This document shows, piece after piece, positions 7,687 through 16,003 of a DNA stretch of 64,000 bases (position 1 is its first letter; every line of letters begins with the position of its first letter). The notes under the pieces were generated by a model. That model made no database searches and had not been told where the DNA came from. It saw only the letters and a list, made by a program, of their open reading frames with translations. The stretch is from positions 248,001-312,000 of the forward strand of contig NZ_CP095864.1 of NCBI RefSeq assembly GCF_023100845.1. Direction: 5' to 3'. A program made the translations under genes and the position numbers. Origin of the DNA: Gordonia sp. PP30 (GTDB taxonomy: Bacteria > Actinomycetota > Actinomycetes > Mycobacteriales > Mycobacteriaceae).

Positions 7687-8781
7687 ATGACCACCGCCAC
7701 CCCGAACAGCCGGCGCGACCTGCGCTGGCTGTTCGGCGCCGTCTGGCTGCTGTTCCTCGGCTATCCGATCGCCACCCTGGTGACCGAGCCCATGCCGCTC
7801 GCCGAGCGGCTGGCGGGTGCGGCGCTGCTGGTCGCGTTCATCGTCGTCTACGTGTGGTTCTGCCGGAACGCCATGTTCCAGACCGAGCCCGGATGGCGGC
7901 CCGCCCTGGCGGCCACCGCCGTCCTGGTCCTGCTGACCGCGGCGCTGCTCCCGATCCTCGGGCCCGACGCGGTCGGGCTGGCGCCGTATCTGATCGTGGC
8001 CGCCGCGTTCAGTCTCCCATCGCCCTGGCGGCTGGTCGCGATGGTCGCGATTCTGGCCGCCGCCGTGGTGATCCCGGAGGTGGCGGGGTGGCACGTCGAT
8101 CTCGGGGTGATCGCGATCATCGCCGCGATCGGGCTGTCGATGCTGGCCGGGCAGGAGATGCGGGCCCGTGAGGCCGAGCGGGAGCGCGCCGAACAGCGGC
8201 AGCGGGTGCTGCAGTCGGAGTTGGCGGTGATCGCCGAGCGGGAACGGGTCGCGCGCGACGTGCACGACATCCTCGGTCACTCGCTCACCGTGATCAGCGT
8301 GAAGACCGAACTGGCGGGCCGGCTGATCGACCTCGATCCCGAACGCGCCAAGACCGAACTCGCCGAGGTGAACGCCCTGGCGCGGGAGGCGCTCGCCGAG
8401 GTCCGTTCGACGGTCGGTGATCTGCGGTCGCCGCAGTTGCCGAGTGTGCTGGCCGCCGCCGAGAGCGCCCTCACCGCCGCCGGTATCGACGCGGTGCTGC
8501 CCGATCCCGGTGTCGCCGATCCCGCGATCGCGGGTCTCTTCGCCTGGGTGGTGCGCGAGGCGGTGACCAACGTCGTCCGGCACAGCGGTGCCACGCGCTG
8601 CGTGGTGGGGCTGTCCGCCTTCCGGATCACCGTGTGCGACAACGGATCCGGGTTCAGCTGTGGCTCCGGCAACGGGCTGTCCGGGCTGGCCGAGCGGGTG
8701 AGCGACGCGGGCGGGCGGTTCGACGTCGAGTCGGGCCCGGACGGCACGACGCTGATCGCCGACATGGAGGAGACCCGGTGA
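7687..8781 (+). CDS. NarL/DesK-type sensor histidine kinase
   Basis: A 364-residue kinase with six predicted membrane helices in residues 12-155, a coiled linker (about 156-180), the HisKA_3 dimerisation box RVARDVHDILGHSLTVISV with the phosphoacceptor His at residue 193, and a C-terminal HATPase domain (REAVTNVVRHSGA as N box, CDNGSGF as G1, NGLSGLAERV as G2). The ATG has AAGGA 5 nt upstream. Its stop overlaps the GTG of the response regulator. Kinases of this class sense membrane state or lipid-active drugs, in keeping with the exporter just upstream. Confidence 0.9.
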   Translation: MTTATPNSRRDLRWLFGAVWLLFLGYPIATLVTEPMPLAERLAGAALLVAFIVVYVWFCRNAMFQTEPGWRPALAATAVLVLLTAALLPILGPDAVGLAPYLIVAAAFSLPSPWRLVAMVAILAAAVVIPEVAGWHVDLGVIAIIAAIGLSMLAGQEMRAREAERERAEQRQRVLQSELAVIAERERVARDVHDILGHSLTVISVKTELAGRLIDLDPERAKTELAEVNALAREALAEVRSTVGDLRSPQLPSVLAAAESALTAAGIDAVLPDPGVADPAIAGLFAWVVREAVTNVVRHSGATRCVVGLSAFRITVCDNGSGFSCGSGNGLSGLAERVSDAGGRFDVESGPDGTTLIADMEETR

Positions 8782-9392
8782 CGGACGAGATCCGGTTGTT
8801 GATCGCCGACGATCAGGCGCTGGTCCGGGGCGCTCTGGCGGCGCTGCTCGACCTGGAGCCGGACCTGCGGGTGGTCGCTCAGGTGGGCCGGGGTGACGAG
8901 GTGGTCGACGCGGCCCGCGCCGGTGGCGCCGACGTGTGCCTGCTCGACATCGAGATGCCCGGCGCCGACGGCATCGAGGTGGCCGAGCGGCTGCGTGACC
9001 AGTTGCCCGGGGTGCACAGCCTGATCGTGACCACCTTCGGCCGGCCCGGCTACCTGCGGCGCGCGATGGCCGCCGGGGCGTCGGGCTTCGTCGTGAAGGA
9101 CACTCCCGCGGCGCAACTCGCCGATGCCGTCCGCCGGGTCCACGCGGGCCTGCGTGTCGTCGACCCGACGCTCGCCACCGAGTCTCTGACCAGCGGAGAG
9201 AACCCGCTGACCCCGCGCGAGATCGACATCCTCCGGGTAGCCCGCACCGGGGCGACCGTCGCCGCGATCGCCGCCGAGGTGCACCTCTCGGGCGGCACGG
9301 TGCGCAATCACCTGTCGTCGGCGATCGGCAAGACCGGCGCCACCACCCGCGCCGAGGCCGCCCGCATCGCCGAAGACCGCGGCTGGATCTGA
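8778..9392 (+). CDS. NarL/DesR-type response regulator
   Basis: A 204-residue regulator: receiver domain 3-120 with phosphoacceptor Asp57 (CLLDIEMPG) and acidic pair Asp11/Asp12, then a LuxR-type helix-turn-helix at about 140-200 (LTPREIDILRVARTG, VHLSGGTVRNHLSSAIGKTGA). The GTG start overlaps the kinase stop (GTGA). It presumably regulates the ABC exporter genes immediately upstream, perhaps through the TGAC/GTCA repeats near 5829. The match to the DesR class is clear by motif; the signal is not. Confidence 0.92.
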   Translation: MTDEIRLLIADDQALVRGALAALLDLEPDLRVVAQVGRGDEVVDAARAGGADVCLLDIEMPGADGIEVAERLRDQLPGVHSLIVTTFGRPGYLRRAMAAGASGFVVKDTPAAQLADAVRRVHAGLRVVDPTLATESLTSGENPLTPREIDILRVARTGATVAAIAAEVHLSGGTVRNHLSSAIGKTGATTRAEAARIAEDRGWI

Positions 9393-9424
9393 CCCGCGGG
9401 GGGCCGACCGCGCCGGAGTGAGCT

Positions 9425-9519
9425 GTCGCGGATCGTGCCGCGGCGAAAATCTGTCGCGGATTCGCCGACGGATCCGGCAGAATCCGCGACATCCATGGCA
9501 CACCGACACGATCCGCGAC
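9425..9519. promoter_or_regulatory. Nested inverted repeats with TGTCGCGGAT core
   Basis: Four copies of the core GTCGCGGAT form two nested inverted pairs: outer GTCGCGGATCG 9425-9435 with CGATCCGCGAC 9509-9519, and inner TGTCGCGGATTC 9452-9463 with GAATCCGCGACA 9480-9491 (16-nt loop). They fill the gap before the 116-residue gene at 9548. They could be a multi-site operator or a folded RNA leader. Confidence 0.5.
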
Positions 9520-9547
9520 GGATTCCAGCCGAACAGGAGGCAGCGAG

Positions 9548-9898
9548 GTGACCATCGTGCTGAGTTCTACCCAGAGAGCCGCCCTGGTCTTCCTGGCCGA
9601 ACGACAAGCGGACGAGCCGCTGCGGCGGCAGATCGCAGGACTCGAGGCCGTCGGCGGAACGGCGACGATGGCGACCTTGCGCCTCCGCGACGGATCACCG
9701 CGCTCCTCGATTCCCGACGGTCCGGCGCCGGTGATCATCCCGGTGATCGATGATTCCGGGGACGTGGCCGGGGAATTGATCCTCTGGGTGCTCGACGGGT
9801 TCGCCGATCTGGTGGAGCAGACCTGGTACGGCGACGAGCCGCCGACGCGGCTCCCGGACCGCGACCAGGTGAGAACGTACGCCGAATCGGAGCTTTGA
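9548..9898 (+). CDS. Uncharacterised 116-residue protein
   Basis: A soluble 116-residue acidic protein with no recognised family. The first half is a helix-rich unit (ALVFLAERQADEPLRRQIAGLE); the second has beta-type runs (APVIIPVIDDSGDVAGELILWVLDGFADLVEQTWYG). GTG 9548 is supported by AGGAGG 8 nt upstream, a near-perfect ribosome site. The nested inverted repeats at 9425-9519 stand directly in front of it, so expression is probably controlled. It is monocistronic as far as can be seen. Confidence 0.7.
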   Translation: MTIVLSSTQRAALVFLAERQADEPLRRQIAGLEAVGGTATMATLRLRDGSPRSSIPDGPAPVIIPVIDDSGDVAGELILWVLDGFADLVEQTWYGDEPPTRLPDRDQVRTYAESEL

Positions 9899-9947
9899 CG
9901 GCGGGCGGCCGGTCGTGCCGGCCCACAGCACCCGTCATGATGGACGG

Positions 9948-11129
9948 GTGACTGCATCGCGCTCGGCGTCGTTGACCGGCATCCGGGCGGTGGCGGCGCT
10001 GTCGGTCTGCCTCACCCACGCGGCGTTCTGGACGGGGCGGTACACCGACGACGTCGTCGGGCGGCTCTTCGCGCGCTTCGAGTTCGGCGTCGCGATCTTC
10101 TTCGTGCTGTCGGGATACCTGCTGTTCCGGCCGTGGGTGCGGGAACTGCGGACCGGTGAACGGTCTCGCTCGACCGGGGTGACGCGATACGCGTGGCACC
10201 GGTTTCGCCGGGTGGTGCCGCCGTACTGGGTGGTCGTGATCGCGGTCTACCTGATCTACCTGGTGCGCGACGACCCCGGGGGCACCGGGCACGGCTGGGG
10301 GAGCTTCCTGCGGAACATGACGTTCACCCAGGTCTACGGCTACGGGCACCTGCACACCGGGCTCACCCAGATGTGGAGCATGTGCGCGGAGGTCGCGTTC
10401 TACGTCGTCCTGCCGCTGATCGCGTGGCCGCTGGCCGCGCTGGTCTGCCACCGCCGGTGGCGCCCGGATCTGCTGCTGGTCTGGCTGTGCGGCCTCGCGC
10501 TGATCTCACCGGTGTTCACCGTCGTCGTCCACGGCCTGCCCGACGCCAACCCGACCATGCGCCTGTGGCCGCCGGCGTTCGCGAGCTGGTTCCTCGGCGG
10601 CATGGCGCTGGCGGTCGTCACCGAGCTGGTCACCCGCTGGCCGTGGCAGGTCTCCGTGCCGATCGGACTTCTCGCCTTCCTCGCGTCGGCGGGGTCGTAC
10701 GCGGGCGGGCCGACCATCATCCCCGACGACGCCGGGCAGACCATCGTCAAGCATCTCCTCTACCTGGTGGCCGCGCTCGCGCTGATCGGGCCGCTCGCCG
10801 CCGGGCACGACCCGCGGGCGCCCCTCGGCACGGACGACGAGGTGCCGCCCGACCCGTGGCGCCGCGCCCTCGGGTGGAGGCCGGTGGTCTGGTTCGGCGA
10901 GATTTCGTACGAGTTCTTCCTGGTGCACGTGATGGTGCTGGAATTCGTGATGGGCTGGCTCGGCTTCCGCACCTTCACCGGCTCGACGGCGGCGGCGTTC
11001 GCGGTGACCGTCGTCGTCGCCACCCCCGTCGCCTGGCTGTTGCACTGGATCACCGGAACGCCCGCGCAGCGCCAGCGGGCCCGGCTGTGGCCCGTTTCTC
11101 CTGGCCACGCCGCCGCGACCCGCCGGTAG
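9948..11129 (+). CDS. Membrane acyltransferase family 3
   Basis: A 393-residue multispanning acyltransferase (OafA/Acyl_transf_3 type) with about ten membrane helices. The family marks are LTGIRAVAALSVCLTHAAFW at residues 7-26 (the conserved R and H) and the FFVLSGYLLFRPW segment at about 50. Homologues acetylate or succinylate glycans and lipids in the envelope. GTG 9948 is chosen because CATGAT lies 6 nt upstream, a fair leaderless promoter box; a GTG at 9915 is possible. Its stop codon overlaps the -10 of the next gene at 11139. Confidence 0.85.
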   Translation: MTASRSASLTGIRAVAALSVCLTHAAFWTGRYTDDVVGRLFARFEFGVAIFFVLSGYLLFRPWVRELRTGERSRSTGVTRYAWHRFRRVVPPYWVVVIAVYLIYLVRDDPGGTGHGWGSFLRNMTFTQVYGYGHLHTGLTQMWSMCAEVAFYVVLPLIAWPLAALVCHRRWRPDLLLVWLCGLALISPVFTVVVHGLPDANPTMRLWPPAFASWFLGGMALAVVTELVTRWPWQVSVPIGLLAFLASAGSYAGGPTIIPDDAGQTIVKHLLYLVAALALIGPLAAGHDPRAPLGTDDEVPPDPWRRALGWRPVVWFGEISYEFFLVHVMVLEFVMGWLGFRTFTGSTAAAFAVTVVVATPVAWLLHWITGTPAQRQRARLWPVSPGHAAATRR

Positions 11130-11138
11130 AATGACCTC

Positions 11139-12359
11139 ATGACCTCTGCGAGCGTTCCGGTGACCACGGCCGATCTGCGGCGGTGGACGCAGGATTCGCG
11201 CATCCCCGGCGATCCGCCGCCGCTGTCCGACGACGCGGCGCTGCTGATCGCCGCCGGACACATCTCGCCGGCCGGGCGCGCGCTGATGGTGCGCCGCATG
11301 TCGGCAGGCCTTCCGTTGCCGCGCCTGCCGTACCCGTACGTCAACCTGCGTCGCCTCCAGCACTCGATCACCTACATCGAGCAGCAGCTGTCGACCGGGG
11401 TGATGCCGAACGTGGTGGCGACGGTGCTGCGCACCCGGCTCGCCGGGATGCTGCGCAAGCGGGAGGACGCCCGCCGCGTCGTGGTGATCGGCAAGGGCGT
11501 GTTCGCCACCAGCACCCGCGCCATCCGCCGGGAACGCCGCGAGAACCTGTACCTGGAGATCGAGGAGCGTGAGCGCCTGTTCAACGGTCTCCTCGTCACC
11601 CCGACCGCCGATCTGCCGTCCGGCGGAGGTGTGCGTCGGGCGGGCAGCGCCGCGGTCGACCGGATCGCCGGCTTCGTCGGCGGTCTCGCCGGCCGCGGCG
11701 CGGCCAGCAGCGTCCAGGAGTGGATCGACGAAGCCCTCGGCTCGTCGCCGGGCAGCGCGACGGTGTCCGGGCGCGGCGGGTCCGGCTTCAGCGACGGCTA
11801 CGAGACGCTGCAGTTCATCGCCGGCCATTTCTACGACCGCATCCAGCGCAGCCCGGCGTGGCGCTCGGACTTCTTCGAGATGCAGCGCACCCAGGTGAAT
11901 CTGCACGCCGAGCTCGCCGAGATCGCCGCCGACATCGTCACGCTCCGCGGCCTGCGTGTCGACCTCGACCGGGCCCGCGCGAGCGGCGGCTTCGACCAGG
12001 GCTTCGCCGACCACCTGGATCAGCGGGAGTCCACTCTCCGGCCGGTCTGGACCGAACTCCTGGAGCGTGTGCAGGCCCTGGTCGAGATCGCGCAGACCGT
12101 GGAGTCGGCGGCCGTCGAACTCCGGATCCTCGACGAATACGACCGCGCCTCCACCCTCGACGCCCGGATCGACCACCTGCTGGCCCGCTCCGGCGACCGC
12201 GAACTCTCCGCTGATAACACCCGCCGCCTTTCCGAACAGGTCCGCGCGGGTGAGGAACAGCTCCGGGTCTATCGGGATGTGTTGCAGGGCAACATCTCCC
12301 GGATCCTGCCGCACCAGCAGTACCGGGAACTGCCGGAGCGCTACGAGCCCGAGCGCTGA
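11139..12359 (+). CDS. Uncharacterised helical protein, 406 residues
   Basis: I do not recognise a family. The protein is soluble and mostly alpha-helical, with an Arg-rich central segment (about 100-145, RLAGMLRKREDARRVVVIG and RRERRENLYLEIEERERL), a Gly/Ser-rich hinge near 205-225, and a long C-terminal coiled region (about 255-390) rich in heptads. ATG 11139 is strongly supported: a perfect TAGAAT box lies at 11127-11132, 6 nt upstream, making a leaderless start whose -10 overlaps the stop of the acyltransferase gene. Confidence 0.75.
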   Translation: MTSASVPVTTADLRRWTQDSRIPGDPPPLSDDAALLIAAGHISPAGRALMVRRMSAGLPLPRLPYPYVNLRRLQHSITYIEQQLSTGVMPNVVATVLRTRLAGMLRKREDARRVVVIGKGVFATSTRAIRRERRENLYLEIEERERLFNGLLVTPTADLPSGGGVRRAGSAAVDRIAGFVGGLAGRGAASSVQEWIDEALGSSPGSATVSGRGGSGFSDGYETLQFIAGHFYDRIQRSPAWRSDFFEMQRTQVNLHAELAEIAADIVTLRGLRVDLDRARASGGFDQGFADHLDQRESTLRPVWTELLERVQALVEIAQTVESAAVELRILDEYDRASTLDARIDHLLARSGDRELSADNTRRLSEQVRAGEEQLRVYRDVLQGNISRILPHQQYRELPERYEPER

Positions 12360-12378
12360 CGGCTGTTTCGGTTCGGCG

Positions 12379-13005
12379 CTACCGGCGACGGCGCAGTTTC
12401 AGTGGTACCCGGCGGTTGTCCGGTGCGGCGCAGTCGCGGTCACCGACGACCGCGATCCCGCGGAATCCGGGGATCACCCGAAGCCGGCCCTCGAGGTTCT
12501 GGCGCACCGTGTTGTCGGCGGCCGCGCATCCGTGACAGCTGCCGTTCAGCACGACGTTCACGACGCCGTCGGTCACCCCGACGAGGTCGACGCTCCCGCC
12601 GTGCGACGCGGTGTAGTCGCCGAAGTCGCCGTCCAGGACGGCGCGGACCCGCTCGGCGATCTCCCGGTCGGCGGCGGCCCGGATAGCGGGACCCTCCTCG
12701 TCGGCGCCGTCGCGGCGCCAGCCGCCCTCCGCGGCGAGCACCGTGTACAGGGCGGAGCGGATCCGCGCCCCGTCACCGGCGGCGGTTCGGTCCGGAGCGA
12801 GCCGGGTCTCGATCCGGCCCGGCGACACGTGCACGGCGGTGAGCACGGCGTCGTCGAACAGCGCCCGGACCGGCGGCGGTGCTTCGCCGGCGGGGACGTC
12901 GCCGGTGAACCGCACCAGGCCGGGTCCGATCCGCCAGCCGATCACCGCCGGGTCGCCGTCGGCGGCGGCCTCCGGATGCAGGTGGACCGGGGTGGGCGCG
13001 CTCAC
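12379..13005 (-). CDS. NifU-domain protein downstream of feoB
   Basis: A 208-residue protein. Residues 1-110 are a head domain of unknown fold (HLHPEAAADGDPAVIGWRIG, ALFDDAVLTAVHVSPGRIETRL), similar in order to the N-terminal Nfu domain. Residues 115-190 are a NifU C-terminal domain with the iron-sulfur ligand motif CHGC (NGSCHGCAAAD). Such proteins deliver iron-sulfur clusters. The GTG overlaps the feoB stop (GTGA), so it sits where feoC is found in enterobacteria, and may use the iron that FeoB imports. That pairing is an inference from position. Confidence 0.8.
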   Translation of the reverse strand: MSAPTPVHLHPEAAADGDPAVIGWRIGPGLVRFTGDVPAGEAPPPVRALFDDAVLTAVHVSPGRIETRLAPDRTAAGDGARIRSALYTVLAAEGGWRRDGADEEGPAIRAAADREIAERVRAVLDGDFGDYTASHGGSVDLVGVTDGVVNVVLNGSCHGCAAADNTVRQNLEGRLRVIPGFRGIAVVGDRDCAAPDNRRVPLKLRRRR

Positions 13006-15131
13006 CCGGTGACCGCGGCGGTGATGGTGTGCCCCAGATACGCCGCGACCCAGGCGAGCACGAACATGTACGTCCAGGAGATGGCCGGCCACTTCCACGA
13101 GTTGGTCTCGCGGCGGATCGCGCCGAGGGTCGACATGCACTGCAGCGCGTAGACGAAGAACAGCAGCATGGCGACGACGGTCGGCGGGGAGAACACGATC
13201 TCGCCCTTGTTCGGGCCGTGCGTGTACCGCATCGATTTGAGCGCGTCCGCCGGATTCTCCGGGTCCTCGGCGGCGGCGATCTGCCCGAGGGTGGAGACCA
13301 CCACCTCGCGCGCGGCGAACGATCCCAGGATGCCGATGTCGATGCGCCAGTCGAAGCCCAGCGGACGGAAGACCGGTTCCACCGCCTTGCCGATCGACGC
13401 GGCGATGCTGTGGTCGAGGACGAACGAGCGGGCCGCCGCCTCGCCTTGCGCGGCCGCGGCGTCCGGGGTGGCGCCGTGCGCCAGCGCCGCGGCCGTTGCG
13501 GTGTCGCGGGCGGCATCGGCCTGCTCGGTGTGGGCGGGCAGCGACATCAGTATCCACAGCACGATCGACGTGGCCAGGATGATCTTGCCGACCTTCTGCA
13601 GGAACTGCTTGGACGAGTCCCACATGGTCAACAGCACGGTGCGGATGCCGGGCAGACGGTAGGGCGGCATCTCCATGTAGAAGGGCATCAGGTCGCTGCG
13701 CAGCGACTTGGTCCGCTTGAAGATCGCGGCCGCGATCATCGCCGAGAGTCCACCGAGCAGATACAGCCCGAACATCGCGGTGCCCTGGGCGTTGAACGGC
13801 CCGAACCGCGCGTCCTTGGAGATCAACATGCCGATCAGCAGGACGAACACCGGGATGCGTGCCGAGCAGGTCATCAGCGGGGCGGTGATGGTCGTCGCGA
13901 TCCGGTCGCGCGATGACGGAATGGTCCGGGTGGCCATGATGCCGGGCACCGCGCAGGCGAACGAACTCAGCATCGCCACGAAGGCGCGGCCCTCCAGCCC
14001 GGCTCGGCTCATCACCCGGTCGGTGAGGAACGCCGCCCGCGACATGTAGCCGACGTTCTCCAGCAGTGAGATCAGCAGAAACATCAGCATGATCTGCGGC
14101 ACGAAGACCAGGACACCGCCGACACCGCCGATCAGCGCGGTGCCCAGGAAGTCGGCGAGCAACGGCTGGGAGACGTGGTCGGTCACCAGGGTGCCGAGCC
14201 AGCCGAAGAACGTCTCGATGTAGTCCTGCAGCGGGGCGGCGAGGGTGAAGATCACCTGGAAGAAGGCGAACATCACGGCGAGGAACACCAGGGTGCCCCA
14301 CGCCGGGTGCAGCAGCAGGCGGTCGACGGCGGTGGTGATCGAGTGCTCGCGCGGGGTCCGGTACCCGGATTCGGCGAGCGCCGAAGCGATCCAGTCGGCG
14401 CGTTCACGTCCGGGTTCGGCGGGCGGTGGCACCACCGGCCGCGGCCAGGCGGCGGGGTCGGCGAGCAGCCGGCGCACCGGCTCGAGCGTCGACGGCTTCG
14501 TCCCGATGACGGCGCGGACCGGGACACCGAGCGCCTCTTCCAGCGCGGCCGGGTCGACGTGCCCGTTGCGCCGCTCCATCTCGTCGCACATGGACAGCGC
14601 CACGGCCACCGGAATGCCCAGGTTGAGTGTCTCCGCGACGAGTGCGAGCGAACGCTCCAGGACGGTGGCGTCGACCACGACCAGCGCCGCGTCGGGCCGT
14701 CGTACGCCCTTCAGCCCGTCGGTCAGCAGATCCGCGACCACCTGCTCGTCGGGCGAGATCGGGGTGAGGCTGTAGGTGCCGGGCAGGTCTTCGAGGTAGG
14801 CGTGCTGGTGCTTCTTCTTGACCGGCGCGGCGGCTGGTCCGGCGGTGACGAGGGCGGAGGCCGGCTCGGCGGCGCGAATCCGGACCCGGCCGACCGAGCG
14901 GGTGACGGTGACGCCCGGGTAGTTGCCGGTCTTGAGGCGCAGGCCGGTGAGCGCGTTGAAGATCGAGGTCTTGCCGGCGTTGGGACTGCCGATCAGCGCT
15001 ATCCGGGCACGGGTGTCGTCCGCGCCGGGTTCGGGGATACCGGTGCCGTGATGGGCGCACGACGGGTCGTGCACGTGTCCGGGGTCGGCGTCTCCGGACA
15101 GGCCGCCGCCCGGGCTGCAGCAGTCGCTCAT
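13002..15131 (-). CDS. feoB: Ferrous iron transporter FeoB
   Basis: A 709-residue inner-membrane Fe(II) transporter. The cytoplasmic GTPase domain (about 45-215) has G1 GSPNAGKTS, the switch NYPGVTVTR, G3 DLPG and a variant G4 SMCD, preceded by a short Cys/His-containing head (DCCSPGGG, HDPSCAHH). The rest is the membrane channel with Gate motifs and about ten helices (for example the ACAVPGIMATRTI and CSARIPVF segments). ATG 15131 overlaps the feoA stop (ATGA), which excludes the upstream in-frame start at 15149. Middle gene of feoA-feoB-NifU-like. Confidence 0.95.
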   Translation of the reverse strand: MSDCCSPGGGLSGDADPGHVHDPSCAHHGTGIPEPGADDTRARIALIGSPNAGKTSIFNALTGLRLKTGNYPGVTVTRSVGRVRIRAAEPASALVTAGPAAAPVKKKHQHAYLEDLPGTYSLTPISPDEQVVADLLTDGLKGVRRPDAALVVVDATVLERSLALVAETLNLGIPVAVALSMCDEMERRNGHVDPAALEEALGVPVRAVIGTKPSTLEPVRRLLADPAAWPRPVVPPPAEPGRERADWIASALAESGYRTPREHSITTAVDRLLLHPAWGTLVFLAVMFAFFQVIFTLAAPLQDYIETFFGWLGTLVTDHVSQPLLADFLGTALIGGVGGVLVFVPQIMLMFLLISLLENVGYMSRAAFLTDRVMSRAGLEGRAFVAMLSSFACAVPGIMATRTIPSSRDRIATTITAPLMTCSARIPVFVLLIGMLISKDARFGPFNAQGTAMFGLYLLGGLSAMIAAAIFKRTKSLRSDLMPFYMEMPPYRLPGIRTVLLTMWDSSKQFLQKVGKIILATSIVLWILMSLPAHTEQADAARDTATAAALAHGATPDAAAAQGEAAARSFVLDHSIAASIGKAVEPVFRPLGFDWRIDIGILGSFAAREVVVSTLGQIAAAEDPENPADALKSMRYTHGPNKGEIVFSPPTVVAMLLFFVYALQCMSTLGAIRRETNSWKWPAISWTYMFVLAWVAAYLGHTITAAVTG

Positions 15132-15367
15132 TCGCCGGCCACCTCGCACTGGATGTACCGGGCTTCGCGATCGCGCAGGCAGACCTGGTACCCCATCACC
15201 CGGTAGATGCTCGGATCGCCGAGCGGTGCGCGGCGCACCTTGGCGATCGGCGTCTCACCCGCGAAGCCGAGACTGGCCAGCCGCCGGCGCACGGGTTCGG
15301 GGCAGTCGTCGCTGAAATCACGGACTGTGGCGGTCGCCCCGACGGCGACATCGGACAGGGGAGTCAT
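15128..15367 (-). CDS. feoA: FeoA iron transport accessory protein
   Basis: A 79-residue SH3-like FeoA protein with the fold signature VGATATVRDF, then RRLASLGFAGETPIAKVRRAPLGDPSIYRVMGYQVCLRDREARYI. FeoA is a small cytosolic partner needed for full FeoB function. The ATG has no separate Shine-Dalgarno site; a TAACCT box lies 6 nt upstream, so the message is probably leaderless, and a plausible iron-box sequence (15372-15390) overlaps that promoter. First gene of the iron operon. Confidence 0.92.
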   Translation of the reverse strand: MTPLSDVAVGATATVRDFSDDCPEPVRRRLASLGFAGETPIAKVRRAPLGDPSIYRVMGYQVCLRDREARYIQCEVAGE

Positions 15368-15371
15368 ACCC

Positions 15372-15390
15372 CCAGGTTAACCAAGCCTGC
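15372..15390 (-). promoter_or_regulatory. Candidate iron box over the feoA promoter
   Basis: On the minus strand GCAGGCTTGGTTAACCTGG matches 12 of 19 positions of the DtxR/IdeR iron-box consensus (19 bp, TTAGGTTAGGCTAACCTAA). It overlaps the TAACCT -10 box (plus-strand 15374-15379) that lies 6 nt before the feoA ATG, the right place for iron-dependent repression. The match is moderate. Confidence 0.45.
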
Positions 15391-15467
15391 CCTGACTGTC
15401 ACAGGGAACAAGGTCCCTGACCTGCTGAAATACCCGATCCGTCTCAACGTTCCTTAAGCTTCGCGGG

Positions 15468-15908
15468 TCAGCTCCCGTTGCGCCCCCAGGCGGCGAGGTA
15501 GCCCTTCTCGGTGTCGGTCAGCCGGCGCAGAGTGTGGGCCTCGATGTCGACGACGGCCATCTGGGTGCTGGCGACGCAGGCCGGCTTCTCGTCGAACGCG
15601 GCGGTCGCGCCACGGATCTCGTAGCCGATGGTGAAGTCGACGCTGCGGTGACCCTTGATCCACATGGCGATCGACAGCGGCGAGTCGTCGTGCCGCAGCT
15701 GCGCCCGGTAGCGGATCTCGACGTGCACGATCATCGCGCTCTTGATCAGCGGCGCGTACTCCTCGCCCGCGGACAGGAGCCACTGGATGCGCGCCTCCTC
15801 CATGAGGGTGACCATCCGGGCGTGGTTGATGTGGCCGAAGGCATCCATGTCCGACCAGCGCACCGGGATGTGCGCGACGAACGCGTAGGAGTTTTGCGCA
15901 TCGGGCAT
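15468..15908 (-). CDS. Acyl-CoA thioesterase, 4HBT hotdog fold
   Basis: A 146-residue hotdog-fold thioesterase. The 4-hydroxybenzoyl-CoA thioesterase motif is intact near the N-terminus (VRWSDMDAFGHINHARMVTLMEEAR), with the catalytic Asp in the RWSDMD stretch, followed by the central strand VHVEIRYRAQLRHDDSPLSIAM. It hydrolyses acyl-CoA thioesters; chain length is not predictable. ATG 15908 has a TACACT box 6 nt upstream (plus strand 15915-15920), so translation is probably leaderless. It is divergent from the mycolyltransferase at 16004, with 95 bp between. Confidence 0.88.
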   Translation of the reverse strand: MPDAQNSYAFVAHIPVRWSDMDAFGHINHARMVTLMEEARIQWLLSAGEEYAPLIKSAMIVHVEIRYRAQLRHDDSPLSIAMWIKGHRSVDFTIGYEIRGATAAFDEKPACVASTQMAVVDIEAHTLRRLTDTEKGYLAAWGRNGS

Positions 15909-16003
15909 GGCCGAAGTGTAACCCCAGGTCTTCACTGTTTCCTCAGTGGTCTCACAGGCGGAAGTTACCGAACCGCAACTTTTGGTCGGTACCGTTTGCA
16001 ACC

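Noticed and set aside
6466..9957. A very long minus-strand open frame (over 1100 codons) opposite the ABC exporter and two-component genes
   Set aside because: It is antisense to three proteins with clear motifs and has the Arg/Gly/His-rich composition of a GC-rich shadow frame.
15361..15467. Possible riboswitch before feoA
   Set aside because: The start appears leaderless, leaving no room for an RNA leader; an iron box explains the symmetry better.
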